Positions 33,798-42,257 of a DNA stretch of 64,000 nt are shown here, in pieces. The stretch is from JAPOKJ01 sp031421635. Its GTDB lineage: Bacteria > Pseudomonadota > Gammaproteobacteria > Burkholderiales > Burkholderiaceae_E. The notes below the pieces were generated by a model. It saw only the letters and a list, made by a program, of their open reading frames with translations, made no database searches and was not told where the DNA came from. The first letter of the stretch is position 1. Each line of letters begins with the position of its first letter. The stretch covers positions 1 through 64,000 of the forward strand of contig JANOPA010000066.1 of assembly GCA_031421635.1 (NCBI GenBank), read 5' to 3'. The translations under genes were made by a program, and so were the position numbers.

Positions 33798-34127
33798 ATG
33801 GCCGCAAGAGTAATCGCCCCCGCAAACGTTAAAAAGGACGAAGCTTTTGACGTGCGTATCTTGGTTGGCCATGTCATGGAGAATGGTTTTCGCCGCACCG
33901 AAGACGGTTTTCGAATTCCAGCAAAACTAGTGCGCACCGTGTTTTGCCGCTTGGTCGATGCCAGTGGCGAGCGCGAAGTTTTTCGGGCGGACCTGAGTTC
34001 GGGTGTGGCTGCGAACCCGCTCGTACAATTTCGGCTTCGTCTCCAACAGTCAGGCGAGCTGAAATTTAATTGGTCGGATTCGGACGGGGAATCTGATCAG
34101 GCTCAGCACCGAATTAATGTGGTCTAG
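33798..34127 (+). CDS. soxZ: thiosulfate oxidation carrier complex protein SoxZ
   Basis: Partner of SoxY, 109 residues, no signal peptide of its own because it is exported with SoxY by the Tat system. Landmarks: K-D-E-A-F-D-V-R-I-L-V-G-H-V-M-E-N-G-F-R and the immunoglobulin-like fold ending F-N-W-S-D-S-D-G. The gene follows soxY immediately and overlaps the soxA start by 11 bp, so the four genes form a single operon. Confidence 0.94.
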   Translation: MAARVIAPANVKKDEAFDVRILVGHVMENGFRRTEDGFRIPAKLVRTVFCRLVDASGEREVFRADLSSGVAANPLVQFRLRLQQSGELKFNWSDSDGESDQAQHRINVV

Positions 34128-34938
34128 CAGCGCTCTTGGCGGTCAAACCGCTGGCTTGGGTAAGCACGGCTTAAAGTGGTTCTTTGTGGCGGTGGTTTTG
34201 GCTTCGAGTCAGGTCAGTGCACAATCGCCGAAACGTTTTTTCGAGACCCCTAAGTCCGGTCTGAGCTTTGCGAGCGAAGAAATTCGCAAACTCCAAGACG
34301 ATGAGCTCGGGAATCCGGCCCAACTATTAGTGGATCAAGCGAGAACACTTTGGTCTCAGGTACCCCCCGTTAAAGGCAAGGCCTGCGCCGAGTGCCACGG
34401 TCAAGTGGAGGCCATGAAGGGTGCCGCGACGCGCTACCCCAAGGTACTCGACAAACATGGCCTGAGCAATTTAGAAGGCCGCATCAATCTCTGCCGCATC
34501 GAGCATCAAGGCCAAGCGGCCTGGGCCTATGAGTCGCCACAACTGCTTGGCATGACGGCGCTGATCGCCACCCAATCACGCGGGCTGTCCAATCAGGCCA
34601 GTATCGAGGCGGGCGCAAGACCTCACTTCGACGCCGGACAGAACATGTACTACGAGCGGATGGGTCAGATGAACCTTTCGTGCGCCCATTGCCATGAGAA
34701 AAACGCAGGCCGCCGTTTGCTGGCCGAGGTGATTAGCCAGGGTCATCCCAATGCCTACCCCATCTACCGGCTGGAATGGCAAGCCACAGGCTCCTTGCAT
34801 CGCCGCTTTCGCAGTTGCTTGAACGGAGTTAAAGCGGAGCTTTGGCCGCAAGGTTCGCCGGAATTACTTAACTTGGAATTGTTTCTCGCTTGGCGCGGTC
34901 AAGGCCTTGGGGTGGAGACTCCCGGCGTGCGCCGCTAG
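34117..34938 (+). CDS. soxA: sulfur oxidation c-type cytochrome SoxA
   Basis: Di-haem subunit of SoxXA, 273 residues. Two haem-c motifs, C-A-E-C-H near residue 90 and C-A-H-C-H near residue 188, and the conserved R-S-C-L-N-G-V Cys that ligates the active haem as a persulfide are present. A signal peptide spans about residues 18-36 (L-K-W-F-F-V-A-V-V-L-A-S-S). The gene ends the visible sox cluster. soxB (sulfate thioesterase) and soxCD are not in the window, so a full Kelly-Friedrich pathway cannot be concluded from here. Confidence 0.94.
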   Translation: MWSSSALGGQTAGLGKHGLKWFFVAVVLASSQVSAQSPKRFFETPKSGLSFASEEIRKLQDDELGNPAQLLVDQARTLWSQVPPVKGKACAECHGQVEAMKGAATRYPKVLDKHGLSNLEGRINLCRIEHQGQAAWAYESPQLLGMTALIATQSRGLSNQASIEAGARPHFDAGQNMYYERMGQMNLSCAHCHEKNAGRRLLAEVISQGHPNAYPIYRLEWQATGSLHRRFRSCLNGVKAELWPQGSPELLNLELFLAWRGQGLGVETPGVRR

Positions 34939-35089
34939 TCCGTTGCCGACGACCGCTGCGCTGCTTTGTCTTGTCGGCTAATTAAATAATGAGAACACTC
35001 GCCCAAGAGGCGGGCTTAATCTGCCTCCAGCAGAGTGATCATGAGCGTTTGACTTGCGGGGCTTCTGCGAAAACTCCAGGGGAAAGATA

Positions 35090-35413
35090 ATGGCCAAGCA
35101 TTCCAAAAAAGCATTCAAGAATACGACCGTCGCTCTTGATGGCAATGAGTTCGAAAAGTGCGTCTTCGATGGCTGCGCGCTGGAATATGACGGTAGTCAA
35201 GCCGTTGGTCTCACTGGCAGCACCATGAACAATTGCACCTGGGCCTTCAAAGGTTCGGCGGCCAACGCAATTCAGTTTATGAGTGCACTGTATCAATCTG
35301 GTGCGCAAGGGGCGCTGTTGGTTGAAGCAACCTTTAATCAGATTCGCGGTTTAAAGTCTGGCGCTACCAATAACCCACCTGCCCAGGCCACACCCGCTCA
35401 AAGTTTGCAATAG
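35090..35413 (+). CDS. small hypothetical protein, possible beta-helix
   Basis: From the ATG at 35090, behind a GGGGAAAG site, 107 residues. Residues 8-60 alternate short hydrophobic strands with Asn/Gly/Cys turns (N-T-T-V-A-L-D-G-N-E-F-E-K-C-V-F-D-G-C-A-L-E-Y), which looks like a small right-handed parallel beta-helix. The C-terminal tail is rich in Ala/Pro/Gln. No signal peptide; function unknown. It stands alone between soxA and the luxR-type gene and ends in a short hairpin. Confidence 0.65.
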   Translation: MAKHSKKAFKNTTVALDGNEFEKCVFDGCALEYDGSQAVGLTGSTMNNCTWAFKGSAANAIQFMSALYQSGAQGALLVEATFNQIRGLKSGATNNPPAQATPAQSLQ

Positions 35414-35437
35414 GCGCATTGCAGTGCGTGCGCCTTT
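35413..35437 (+). terminator. weak terminator-like hairpin
   Basis: GGCGCA (35413-35418) pairs with TGCGCC (35429-35434) just after the stop codon and is followed by TTT. The stem is short, so termination is likely to be partial. Confidence 0.4.
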
Positions 35438-35505
35438 CGGGAACAGGCTCGCCGTAAATGGTTTTCCCCTGGTAAATTGCTGCACCTTAACGACGAATCG
35501 GAAAG

Positions 35506-35561
35506 GTGAATAATTTACAACTGCGAGGTGAATAATTCACAAATAAAGGGTGAATATCACC
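35506..35561. promoter_or_regulatory. three phased palindromic operator-like sites
   Basis: GTGAATAATTTAC (35506-35518), GTGAATAATTCAC (35528-35540, a perfect palindrome) and GGTGAATATCACC (35549-35561). Their centres are 22 and 21 bp apart, two helical turns, so dimeric regulators would sit on the same DNA face. They lie 70-125 bp before the luxR-type start. The half-site GTGAA/GTGA resembles Crp/Fnr-family half-sites, and a Crp/Fnr-type gene lies 1 kb downstream. Confidence 0.7.
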
Positions 35562-35631
35562 GGGACTTCGCCTCTTCAAATTTCTATGCTTCTTCTATCC
35601 GGCAATCAAGCAGGTATCCAGGAGACACCCC

Positions 35632-36357
35632 ATGTTCCCAGCCCGCTTCACCGATCAGGCTGAATACGCGCAGGACCACACAGGCGGAAGCCTCACCTCG
35701 AATCTGAACGCCTACCTTCCGGTCGATGTTCCCCAAAACAACAAAGCACCGAGCTGGCTAAAATGCCTGCTCAACGACGTAGGCTTCGGCATTTTGATTC
35801 TTGATCCCGAACTGAGGGCTTGTTTTTGTAATGACGGCGCTAGGGCCGCACTCACTAGCGTCGGCGCTGAAAGCCTCCTGAGTCTTGATATTGAGATGGA
35901 ATCAGAAGATCATGCTGCGAGCAAAGATCGCGCAGACATCAAGCAATTTCTTTCTTACGCCAAACTCGCCGTGACCGGTCAAAGAAAATTGATCTTGCTT
36001 GGCCAAGGTGATATTCAAATCGCTGCGGCGTTATCCCCAATTAGCCTCGGCGAGCACTACCGTCAGCACGGTGTACTCGTGACTACTGAGCGCAAAACCG
36101 TCTGTGAATCGATAAGCCTCTGGGCCTATGGACGCGTCCAGGGGTTAACAGCGGGCGAACTCAAGGTTTTGGATTTCTTGGCGAATGGCCAAGAGCCCAA
36201 AGAGGTTGCCAACAGCCTTAAAATATCGGTGACCACGGTGCGCACGCATATCAAATCCATCATTAGTAAAACGGCGTCTTCAAGTCTTCGCACCCTCCTT
36301 TTGAGGGTCGCCAAACTTCCACCGATTCGCACCTTGTCGTGTTGCGCGCTCGAGTAA
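35632..36357 (+). CDS. LuxR-type helix-turn-helix regulator
   Basis: A 241-residue regulator with a C-terminal LuxR/FixJ HTH (about residues 168-230): LTAGELKVLDFLANGQEPKEV followed by S-L-K-I-S-V-T-T-V-R-T-H-I-K-S-I. The N-terminal 150 residues resemble a PAS-like sensor (FGILILDPELRACFCND), with no receiver Asp pocket, so it is not a classical response regulator. Three phased palindromes precede it, suggesting strong control by a dimeric factor or by itself. It is followed by a Crp-like remnant and a Crp/Fnr gene. Confidence 0.85.
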   Translation: MFPARFTDQAEYAQDHTGGSLTSNLNAYLPVDVPQNNKAPSWLKCLLNDVGFGILILDPELRACFCNDGARAALTSVGAESLLSLDIEMESEDHAASKDRADIKQFLSYAKLAVTGQRKLILLGQGDIQIAAALSPISLGEHYRQHGVLVTTERKTVCESISLWAYGRVQGLTAGELKVLDFLANGQEPKEVANSLKISVTTVRTHIKSIISKTASSSLRTLLLRVAKLPPIRTLSCCALE

Positions 36358-36363
36358 AGTTCC

Positions 36364-36492
36364 ATGAGTACGCCTAGTCAACAAGCCTTTCTCGAGCTCT
36401 GTGATGGCGCACCGGCTGAAGCTTTTGTGGCTGGTGAGGTGTTGATGCGCCAAGGCGGCGGCGATAGAAAAGGTGAGGGAGTACCGATGTGA
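36364..36492 (+). pseudogene. fragment of a cyclic-nucleotide-binding (Crp-like) gene
   Basis: An ATG-to-TGA frame of 42 codons. Residues A-E-A-F-V-A-G-E-V-L-M-R-Q-G match the first strands of a cNMP-binding domain (AAGEVLFREG) and then the frame ends in unrelated sequence. Its position just before a complete Crp/Fnr gene suggests a truncated duplicate. Confidence 0.45.
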
Positions 36493-36585
36493 AAACTAGC
36501 TCAGTAGACGGGTTCCCATGGGGGGCTTTATGCTTGAGCGCAGCGAAAGGAAAAGTAGTTGACTGGCGAGCATTACAATGCTCCG

Positions 36586-37200
36586 ATGATTTCCCCCTTG
36601 CTTGAAAAACTTATCGCGATCAGTCCCAAACGATTCTTCCCCAGGAACGCTTTGGTTATTCAAGAGGGTGACGTGTCGGAGACGATCTATATTCTTCTCA
36701 GAGGACGAGTGAGAGCCTATTCTATTGGTCCGGATGCCAAGAAAATCACCTTCGCGGAATATCAAGCCATTGAGCTTTTTGGGGAGATGTCGCTCGATGG
36801 CCAACCGCGCTCGGCAACAGTGCAGGCGATAGAACTTTGTGAGTGTGCAGTTTTGAATCGAGCGTTGTTGCGGGACTTCATTTCGCGAGAGCCGCAGTTT
36901 GCATTTGAACTGATTCTTAAAGTGATCAGCCGGGCCAGGCAGGCGACGGACTCGGCCCGCAATCTTGCCTTGCTCGATGTTTATGGTCGATTGAAGGTAT
37001 TTCTTGAGACATCACCGTCGACAGAGTTCGAAGGACGGCGTATTTTGCTTCAGCGCCACACTCATCTTGAGATTGCCGCGCGAATCGGCTCCTCGCGAGA
37101 AATGGTGAGTAAGCTCATTAAAGACTTAGAAAACGGCGGATACCTCTCCATCGAAAAGAACTCCAGAATCGGCTTTGTTCGAATTCCAGATCGATGGTAG
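36586..37200 (+). CDS. Crp/Fnr family transcriptional regulator
   Basis: A 204-residue regulator from the ATG at 36586. The cNMP-binding beta-roll shows N-A-L-V-I-Q-E-G-D-V-S-E-T-I-Y-I-L-L-R-G-R-V and the phosphate-binding-like E-L-F-G-E-M-S-L-D-G-Q-P-R-S-A-T, including the R/S pair that contacts cyclic AMP. The C-terminal Crp HTH is LEIAARIGSSREMVSKLIKDL. It lacks the Cys cluster of Fnr, so cyclic-nucleotide sensing rather than oxygen sensing is likely. It lies directly before the giant oxidase gene and could act with the cyclase at 42258-45383; that link is inference. Confidence 0.92.
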   Translation: MISPLLEKLIAISPKRFFPRNALVIQEGDVSETIYILLRGRVRAYSIGPDAKKITFAEYQAIELFGEMSLDGQPRSATVQAIELCECAVLNRALLRDFISREPQFAFELILKVISRARQATDSARNLALLDVYGRLKVFLETSPSTEFEGRRILLQRHTHLEIAARIGSSREMVSKLIKDLENGGYLSIEKNSRIGFVRIPDRW

Positions 37201-37390
37201 TGGCTTCTCTCTGTAACACACAACACTAACAGGCCGTCTACCCACTTTTGATGAGGCTGAAGTCGGCGGGATGTGGCAAAGTCTGTGGCCGCGTTAATAG
37301 GCTAAACCCAAGAGGAGCTCCACACTAGACCCTAGGGGAAGCCTCGAACCTATCACGGTCAAATAATTCAAAAAACGAAAGGGAAATTCC

Positions 37391-40300
37391 GTGCGACGAG
37401 AAACCATTATCAAGAGCAAATCACTTGGCGGCACCTCCGACCTTACCATTTCGGCGCCCATCAAGCCGGGGTTTGCGCCGTCGTTGGAATCGATCACCTA
37501 CAAAACTCGCGTCAAACGGGTGCTTGAGACCTTGCACAACGCTCGCCAAATGTCACATGAGTACGCACTGTCAAGGTTGCTATCGGATGCGGTGGAAAGA
37601 GTCGGAGCAATTCACTCGGTTCGTGTCGCCGTCTTAGAGCCAGAGAACAAAGTACTTTTGGTGGTAACTTTTGATGGTAACTGGGAATCCTACGTTCGCG
37701 TTTTGTGGGACAAAGTCGGCCCCCTCCTTGACGTGATTTTTTGCAGTACGGTTGACTATGTCACAGCCTTAGACCATAGCTACGAAGAGTGGGTGGCGTG
37801 GGTGCGACATGCGCAGATCGAGACGGGGTTTTTCTATGGGCCGCCAGAAGCTACTGCGCGCGATGTTCTATTCCAAAAGCGCAGCGAACGTGTTCGTAAT
37901 GGTGGCGACTCCACCGAGGCCAGTGAACTTAGAATCGTCATTCCGTCGGCCGAAGGGTCCGTCGATGCGTTTCTCGGGAAGGCCACCGATAGCAGCCCCG
38001 GGACATCTGTTGAATCTTCGAACGTTTTCAGGATTGGCCTTGAGCAGATGCGTTCAGGGCTTCATTCGCTTGCCGGCATCTATGGCCTGGTCGACCTTTT
38101 TCTGCCGGAAAGCAGCGACGGTAGGATTTTGCGTGCCGCTGCAATCTGTCTACTCAAGGAATTTGTTGATACTTGGAATAGTAGTTTTTTAGAAAAGGAG
38201 TTTGAGGAAGCCAGAGGCAGTACCGCACAGCCGGGTCGATTTAGACGACAGTTAAGCTGGCTCATTCCAAACGAGAACGACCACCAAGTGGGCGTTAAAA
38301 GACCCCAACCAGAAATTTCTCCGATCCCACCGGCGGTCTATAAGGATATTCAAGGCGGTATTGTCATTACCTATAGCCTCGTCACTCACGGCCTATTGAT
38401 CTGTCTCTACTTTGAATCCTCGGCGGCCGTGAGTCATTTCTTAAAATATGTCGAAAAAACACTAACCCACGGTGATGTCGATCATGAAGCCCAACCTGGT
38501 TCAAGGTTTGCAAATCTCTATTTCACTTCACAAGGCTTACGAATCTCTGGCCTGAGCGAAACTACATTGAATGCGTTTCCTGAAGACTTTAAACAGGGGA
38601 TGGCCACCAGGGCGGGACTTCTTGGGGACGTGCGCTACAACCACCCGCAACGATGGCATTTACCGGCGTCTTTTATTGATATTGACTCTAAGGAAGGCGG
38701 AAAGCCGGTAGACATTGGAACCGTTCATGCCGTGTTGCAAGTTCGATGTCGTACCGATCTCGAAGCGGAGTTGGCGACAAACGATATTTGGGAGCCGAGC
38801 CACCCACTTCGACCGTACTTGAGCGATCTGGTGAGTTTTTGCACTCAACATGGCACTCAAGTGCTAGCGCTACAACCCCTAAAAAGACATTTCAACGCCC
38901 TTGAGGGCAACGATGCGTTTGTCGAGCATTTCGGATTTCGTGACGGATTGAGCGACCCGGTTGTTGGAGGTGAAGTCGATAGGAATAACCAGGTACATCT
39001 GGGCGAGGTCTTGCTGGGGCATGCCAACGCCGCGGATGCCGCTGATTTAGAAGATCCGTCAAATCCAGAATGGGTTCAGCGCAAAAAATTCCTAAAAAAC
39101 GGTAGCTTCCTGGTGGTTCGCAAATACAGGCAGTATGTGGAGCGACTCGAAAATGTCGTGGGTCAGACCGTGAGCACCATGCTCGAATCAGGCCAACAAA
39201 ATGATGAGAATAAGAAAAAAGCGCTTGCGGAAGTCGTTTATTCAAAGTTGATGGGACGAGGCCGAGATGGATCGCCTTTGACCCCCAAAGAATTTCCTGA
39301 TGACTTGAATGACTTCGACTTTGAATCTGATCCCAACGGAAATAAATGTCCACTACATTCGCACATCAGACGAGCCAATGCGCGCATTCCTGTTGCTAAC
39401 GAAAACCCGCTGAGTCGCCCGCCGCGCATTATTCGACGCAGCATGTCTTATGGTCCGAAAAAGGACTCGTTCGCAGTCGACGGCGACGTCGACCGAGGCT
39501 CGGTGTTTATGGCCTATAACGCGAGTTTAAGTGAGCAATTCGAGGTCATACAACGATGGCTTGTCGGCGCTAATAGTTCAGGCGCTAGCTCTTCGCCCTC
39601 CTGCCCCATCGTGGGCGTTGCGGAGAATGGATTCGCCAAGCACTACCGATTCTTGTATGAAGATGGCGGTATCGAAAAAATCGCCAACGTGGCTTTGGAG
39701 CCGAACAAGAAAGATTTTTTCGATGAGCGAGAAGCGATTACCCGCCTTGAGTGGGGAATGTATCTCTTTGCACCTTCCTTGACTGCACTTAAAAATATCG
39801 AACAAGTGGCCCTCGCGGCGAGTCATGCTAAGTGTCCCATGAATCTCCCTTGGAATGGGCGTCAAGGAAGGGAAACGATTTCGCGCCTCCGAGCGATCGA
39901 AATCACCGAGGGAGGGGCGAGCGCTAAAGAAGCTTGGAAAGCGGCTATTGAGGACAGTCATGCAATAGATCGTCTGGAAAATGCCGCGCTTTGGTCGGCA
40001 ATTCGTGAAGATCACGATGGAATTCTGCGCACACCCTACGGTGTTCTGGTCGCCAATAGGGAGTTGGTGTCCCAAGTCTATCTGGACAAAGACCAACTTT
40101 ACTCCGTGAGTGGTCAGTACGAGCGGCTTCGTAACAGTATTGGCAGCCTTTATTTGGGACTGGATGCCGGCGAACAGTACGATCAGGAATCCAAGGGCAT
40201 TAACGACGCGCTCATGGCCGAGAGCCCTGCGAAAGCCTTCGACGTTTGTCGCAAGGCCGCAAACGCAAAGATCGATGCCATGATTGCTGATGAGATGAGA

Positions 40301-42187
40301 CATGCCATCGTTGGGGGGGACACGAAATTAGAACTGCGCTTTGATGCGCGCGAAATTCTGGACGAAGCTCTCGCTTCATTGACGGAATACTGGTTCGGAA
40401 TTCAAGGAAGCGAATTCTTTACGCGCGGTGGCACCGATCTGTCCTGGAGTACGACCGAATGCCCAAGATACCCAGGGCACTTTACTGCTCCTTCAAGATA
40501 TATGTTTCAGCCCAACCCCGGTGATGCGGTTATCGCACGGGGCGAGCTTTACGGACAAGCACTCAATGCGGCTATGCTGAAATTTGTTCAGAAGCACTTG
40601 ACCGATAAGACCACTCCAGTCAACGCCGAAGGCTTGGAGGCACCCATCGCGAAAGCGGTCTTTAGCCACCCCGCGGCAAGCGGTGCGAATGGGGCGGTCT
40701 TTGTCGCAAACACCATGGCTGGCATCATCATGGGATACACGCCCACCATTATTGGGGCCGTACTTAACGTGTTGAAGGAATGGCATTTAGAAAGCAAATT
40801 TCAGTATTTACGCGCGGTCGGGTTGCAAGATTCCTCAGACTTTAAAAGCGCCGCTTCGCTACTCTTTGAGCCGATGTCGGCCGCGACACAAATGCGCCCC
40901 ATGCCTCAAATTACCTGGCGCACAGCCCGAAAGTCCCATCGGCTTGGCTTGCCGGGATTACAACACCTCGACATCGCTGTGGGTGAAAGAATTATCCTTT
41001 CGATCGTCTCTGCAACCCAGCAGTCTTTGATCGATGGCGAGCCGCATCATCTCTTAAACTTCGGCGGAGATCGATCGGTAAAGCCGCACCCCACCCATGC
41101 TTGTCCAGGCTACTCCACCGGCATCGCGGCGATGCTAGGAACGATTACCGCGCTGATTACCCGCGCTGAAGACATGCGCCATGGCGCGACGGCCTTTGGA
41201 TTCGAAATCACCAAAGCGGTCCCTAAGGCACGGGTGCGAACTGAGGAGAAAGTGAGGGCCGACGTCGGGCGTTTTCAAGCGATGTTAAGTGATGATCCCA
41301 CACGCTTGGATTGGAGTACGAAGGTTATTAAGGGCAGCGCCAGCAAAGGGCTGATCTTGGCATGGGGTGATTCCTGGGTGGATAACCCTTGGGTGCTCTT
41401 TGGTTTTAAGGAGCCAGGGACAGGAGATCTGGTTCAAAGCCTCAAGAAGCTTGGATACGTTGTAAACACAGAAGGTACCGATAACAAGCAATGGTGCAAC
41501 TACCGGACCTGGCTCAACATCTCAAACGTTTATGATCAGTTGGCCGCCAATCCTGAGCCCAAACCAAGGTTTAGAGGATTTCTCCGCGAGAAACTGAAGA
41601 GTAAACCGGTCGCAATCTTTCTGTCCGGAGGCGGAAACGACACCGTCAAAGAAAAACTAAAAACGATGATCAATCCGAAAGGGCATGCGGATGGCCCCAT
41701 CAATCGCGACGGTCTGAAAAGCCATCTCGCCTTGTTGCTGAAGTATTACGAGTTTATTGTGGATGAAATTCAACGAGTGCTTAAAGAAAGTGGACAGAGC
41801 GTCCCCATCATTGTGCACGGGTACGATTTTCCGATTCCGTTCTACACCAGCGCGTTTGGGGGCCAACAAGAATGGATGCAGCGACCACTTATTGATCTTG
41901 GCTATTACATTCAAACTCCAGATCAGAGCAAGGTCGCCGACATCAAAGCAGGTTCAATGATCATGAGCGAACTCATACGCGCTCTGAACAATTCCCTGGA
42001 AACTCGGCTCGCAACAACTGCGCGACCTTACGTACATTACTTGAACCTTACCGGGACAGTACCGCCCAATTGGGGAAATCCATCTAAAGCTGGTTGGCGC
42101 GATAACATGCATCCTAACGAGTTGGCCTTTGATCGTTTAGCGGCTAGGCTTTCGCAGGCCATCGGGTTGATCAAATTGCCGATTTAA
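37391..42187 (+). CDS. Dyp-type peroxidase - cytochrome P450 - SGNH hydrolase fusion protein
   Basis: A 1598-residue protein starting at GTG 37391 after AAGGGA. Residues 1-300: unknown domain with a ferredoxin-like segment (VLLVVTFDGNWESYVRVLWD). Residues about 317-790: Dyp-type peroxidase, with I-Q-G-G-I-V, F-P-E-D-F-K-Q-G-M-A-T-R-A, the catalytic G-F-R-D-G near residue 515 and H-I-R-R-A-N near 655 (proximal His), S-Y-G-P. Residues about 840-1290: P450-like, with A-G-I-I-M-G-Y-T-P-T (I helix) and the haem-thiolate P-T-H-A-C-P-G (Cys 1238); the ExxR motif appears altered (F-E-P-M-S). Residues about 1320-1598: SGNH hydrolase, G-D-S-W (Ser 1328), G-G-G-N-D, D-x-x-H (1571/1574). No signal peptide. 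I know no described protein of this layout. Confidence 0.85.
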   Translation: MRRETIIKSKSLGGTSDLTISAPIKPGFAPSLESITYKTRVKRVLETLHNARQMSHEYALSRLLSDAVERVGAIHSVRVAVLEPENKVLLVVTFDGNWESYVRVLWDKVGPLLDVIFCSTVDYVTALDHSYEEWVAWVRHAQIETGFFYGPPEATARDVLFQKRSERVRNGGDSTEASELRIVIPSAEGSVDAFLGKATDSSPGTSVESSNVFRIGLEQMRSGLHSLAGIYGLVDLFLPESSDGRILRAAAICLLKEFVDTWNSSFLEKEFEEARGSTAQPGRFRRQLSWLIPNENDHQVGVKRPQPEISPIPPAVYKDIQGGIVITYSLVTHGLLICLYFESSAAVSHFLKYVEKTLTHGDVDHEAQPGSRFANLYFTSQGLRISGLSETTLNAFPEDFKQGMATRAGLLGDVRYNHPQRWHLPASFIDIDSKEGGKPVDIGTVHAVLQVRCRTDLEAELATNDIWEPSHPLRPYLSDLVSFCTQHGTQVLALQPLKRHFNALEGNDAFVEHFGFRDGLSDPVVGGEVDRNNQVHLGEVLLGHANAADAADLEDPSNPEWVQRKKFLKNGSFLVVRKYRQYVERLENVVGQTVSTMLESGQQNDENKKKALAEVVYSKLMGRGRDGSPLTPKEFPDDLNDFDFESDPNGNKCPLHSHIRRANARIPVANENPLSRPPRIIRRSMSYGPKKDSFAVDGDVDRGSVFMAYNASLSEQFEVIQRWLVGANSSGASSSPSCPIVGVAENGFAKHYRFLYEDGGIEKIANVALEPNKKDFFDEREAITRLEWGMYLFAPSLTALKNIEQVALAASHAKCPMNLPWNGRQGRETISRLRAIEITEGGASAKEAWKAAIEDSHAIDRLENAALWSAIREDHDGILRTPYGVLVANRELVSQVYLDKDQLYSVSGQYERLRNSIGSLYLGLDAGEQYDQESKGINDALMAESPAKAFDVCRKAANAKIDAMIADEMRHAIVGGDTKLELRFDAREILDEALASLTEYWFGIQGSEFFTRGGTDLSWSTTECPRYPGHFTAPSRYMFQPNPGDAVIARGELYGQALNAAMLKFVQKHLTDKTTPVNAEGLEAPIAKAVFSHPAASGANGAVFVANTMAGIIMGYTPTIIGAVLNVLKEWHLESKFQYLRAVGLQDSSDFKSAASLLFEPMSAATQMRPMPQITWRTARKSHRLGLPGLQHLDIAVGERIILSIVSATQQSLIDGEPHHLLNFGGDRSVKPHPTHACPGYSTGIAAMLGTITALITRAEDMRHGATAFGFEITKAVPKARVRTEEKVRADVGRFQAMLSDDPTRLDWSTKVIKGSASKGLILAWGDSWVDNPWVLFGFKEPGTGDLVQSLKKLGYVVNTEGTDNKQWCNYRTWLNISNVYDQLAANPEPKPRFRGFLREKLKSKPVAIFLSGGGNDTVKEKLKTMINPKGHADGPINRDGLKSHLALLLKYYEFIVDEIQRVLKESGQSVPIIVHGYDFPIPFYTSAFGGQQEWMQRPLIDLGYYIQTPDQSKVADIKAGSMIMSELIRALNNSLETRLATTARPYVHYLNLTGTVPPNWGNPSKAGWRDNMHPNELAFDRLAARLSQAIGLIKLPI

Positions 42188-42257
42188 GACTAACGGAGAC
42201 GATGGCGGGACACTTTCTTTGCCCATGTTTACACAAGAGTTGTTTACCCAAGGGTTT

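Noticed and set aside
38892..39353. 153-codon minus-strand frame in the giant gene
   Set aside because: Fully antisense to the Dyp-type peroxidase core; no conserved motif in translation.
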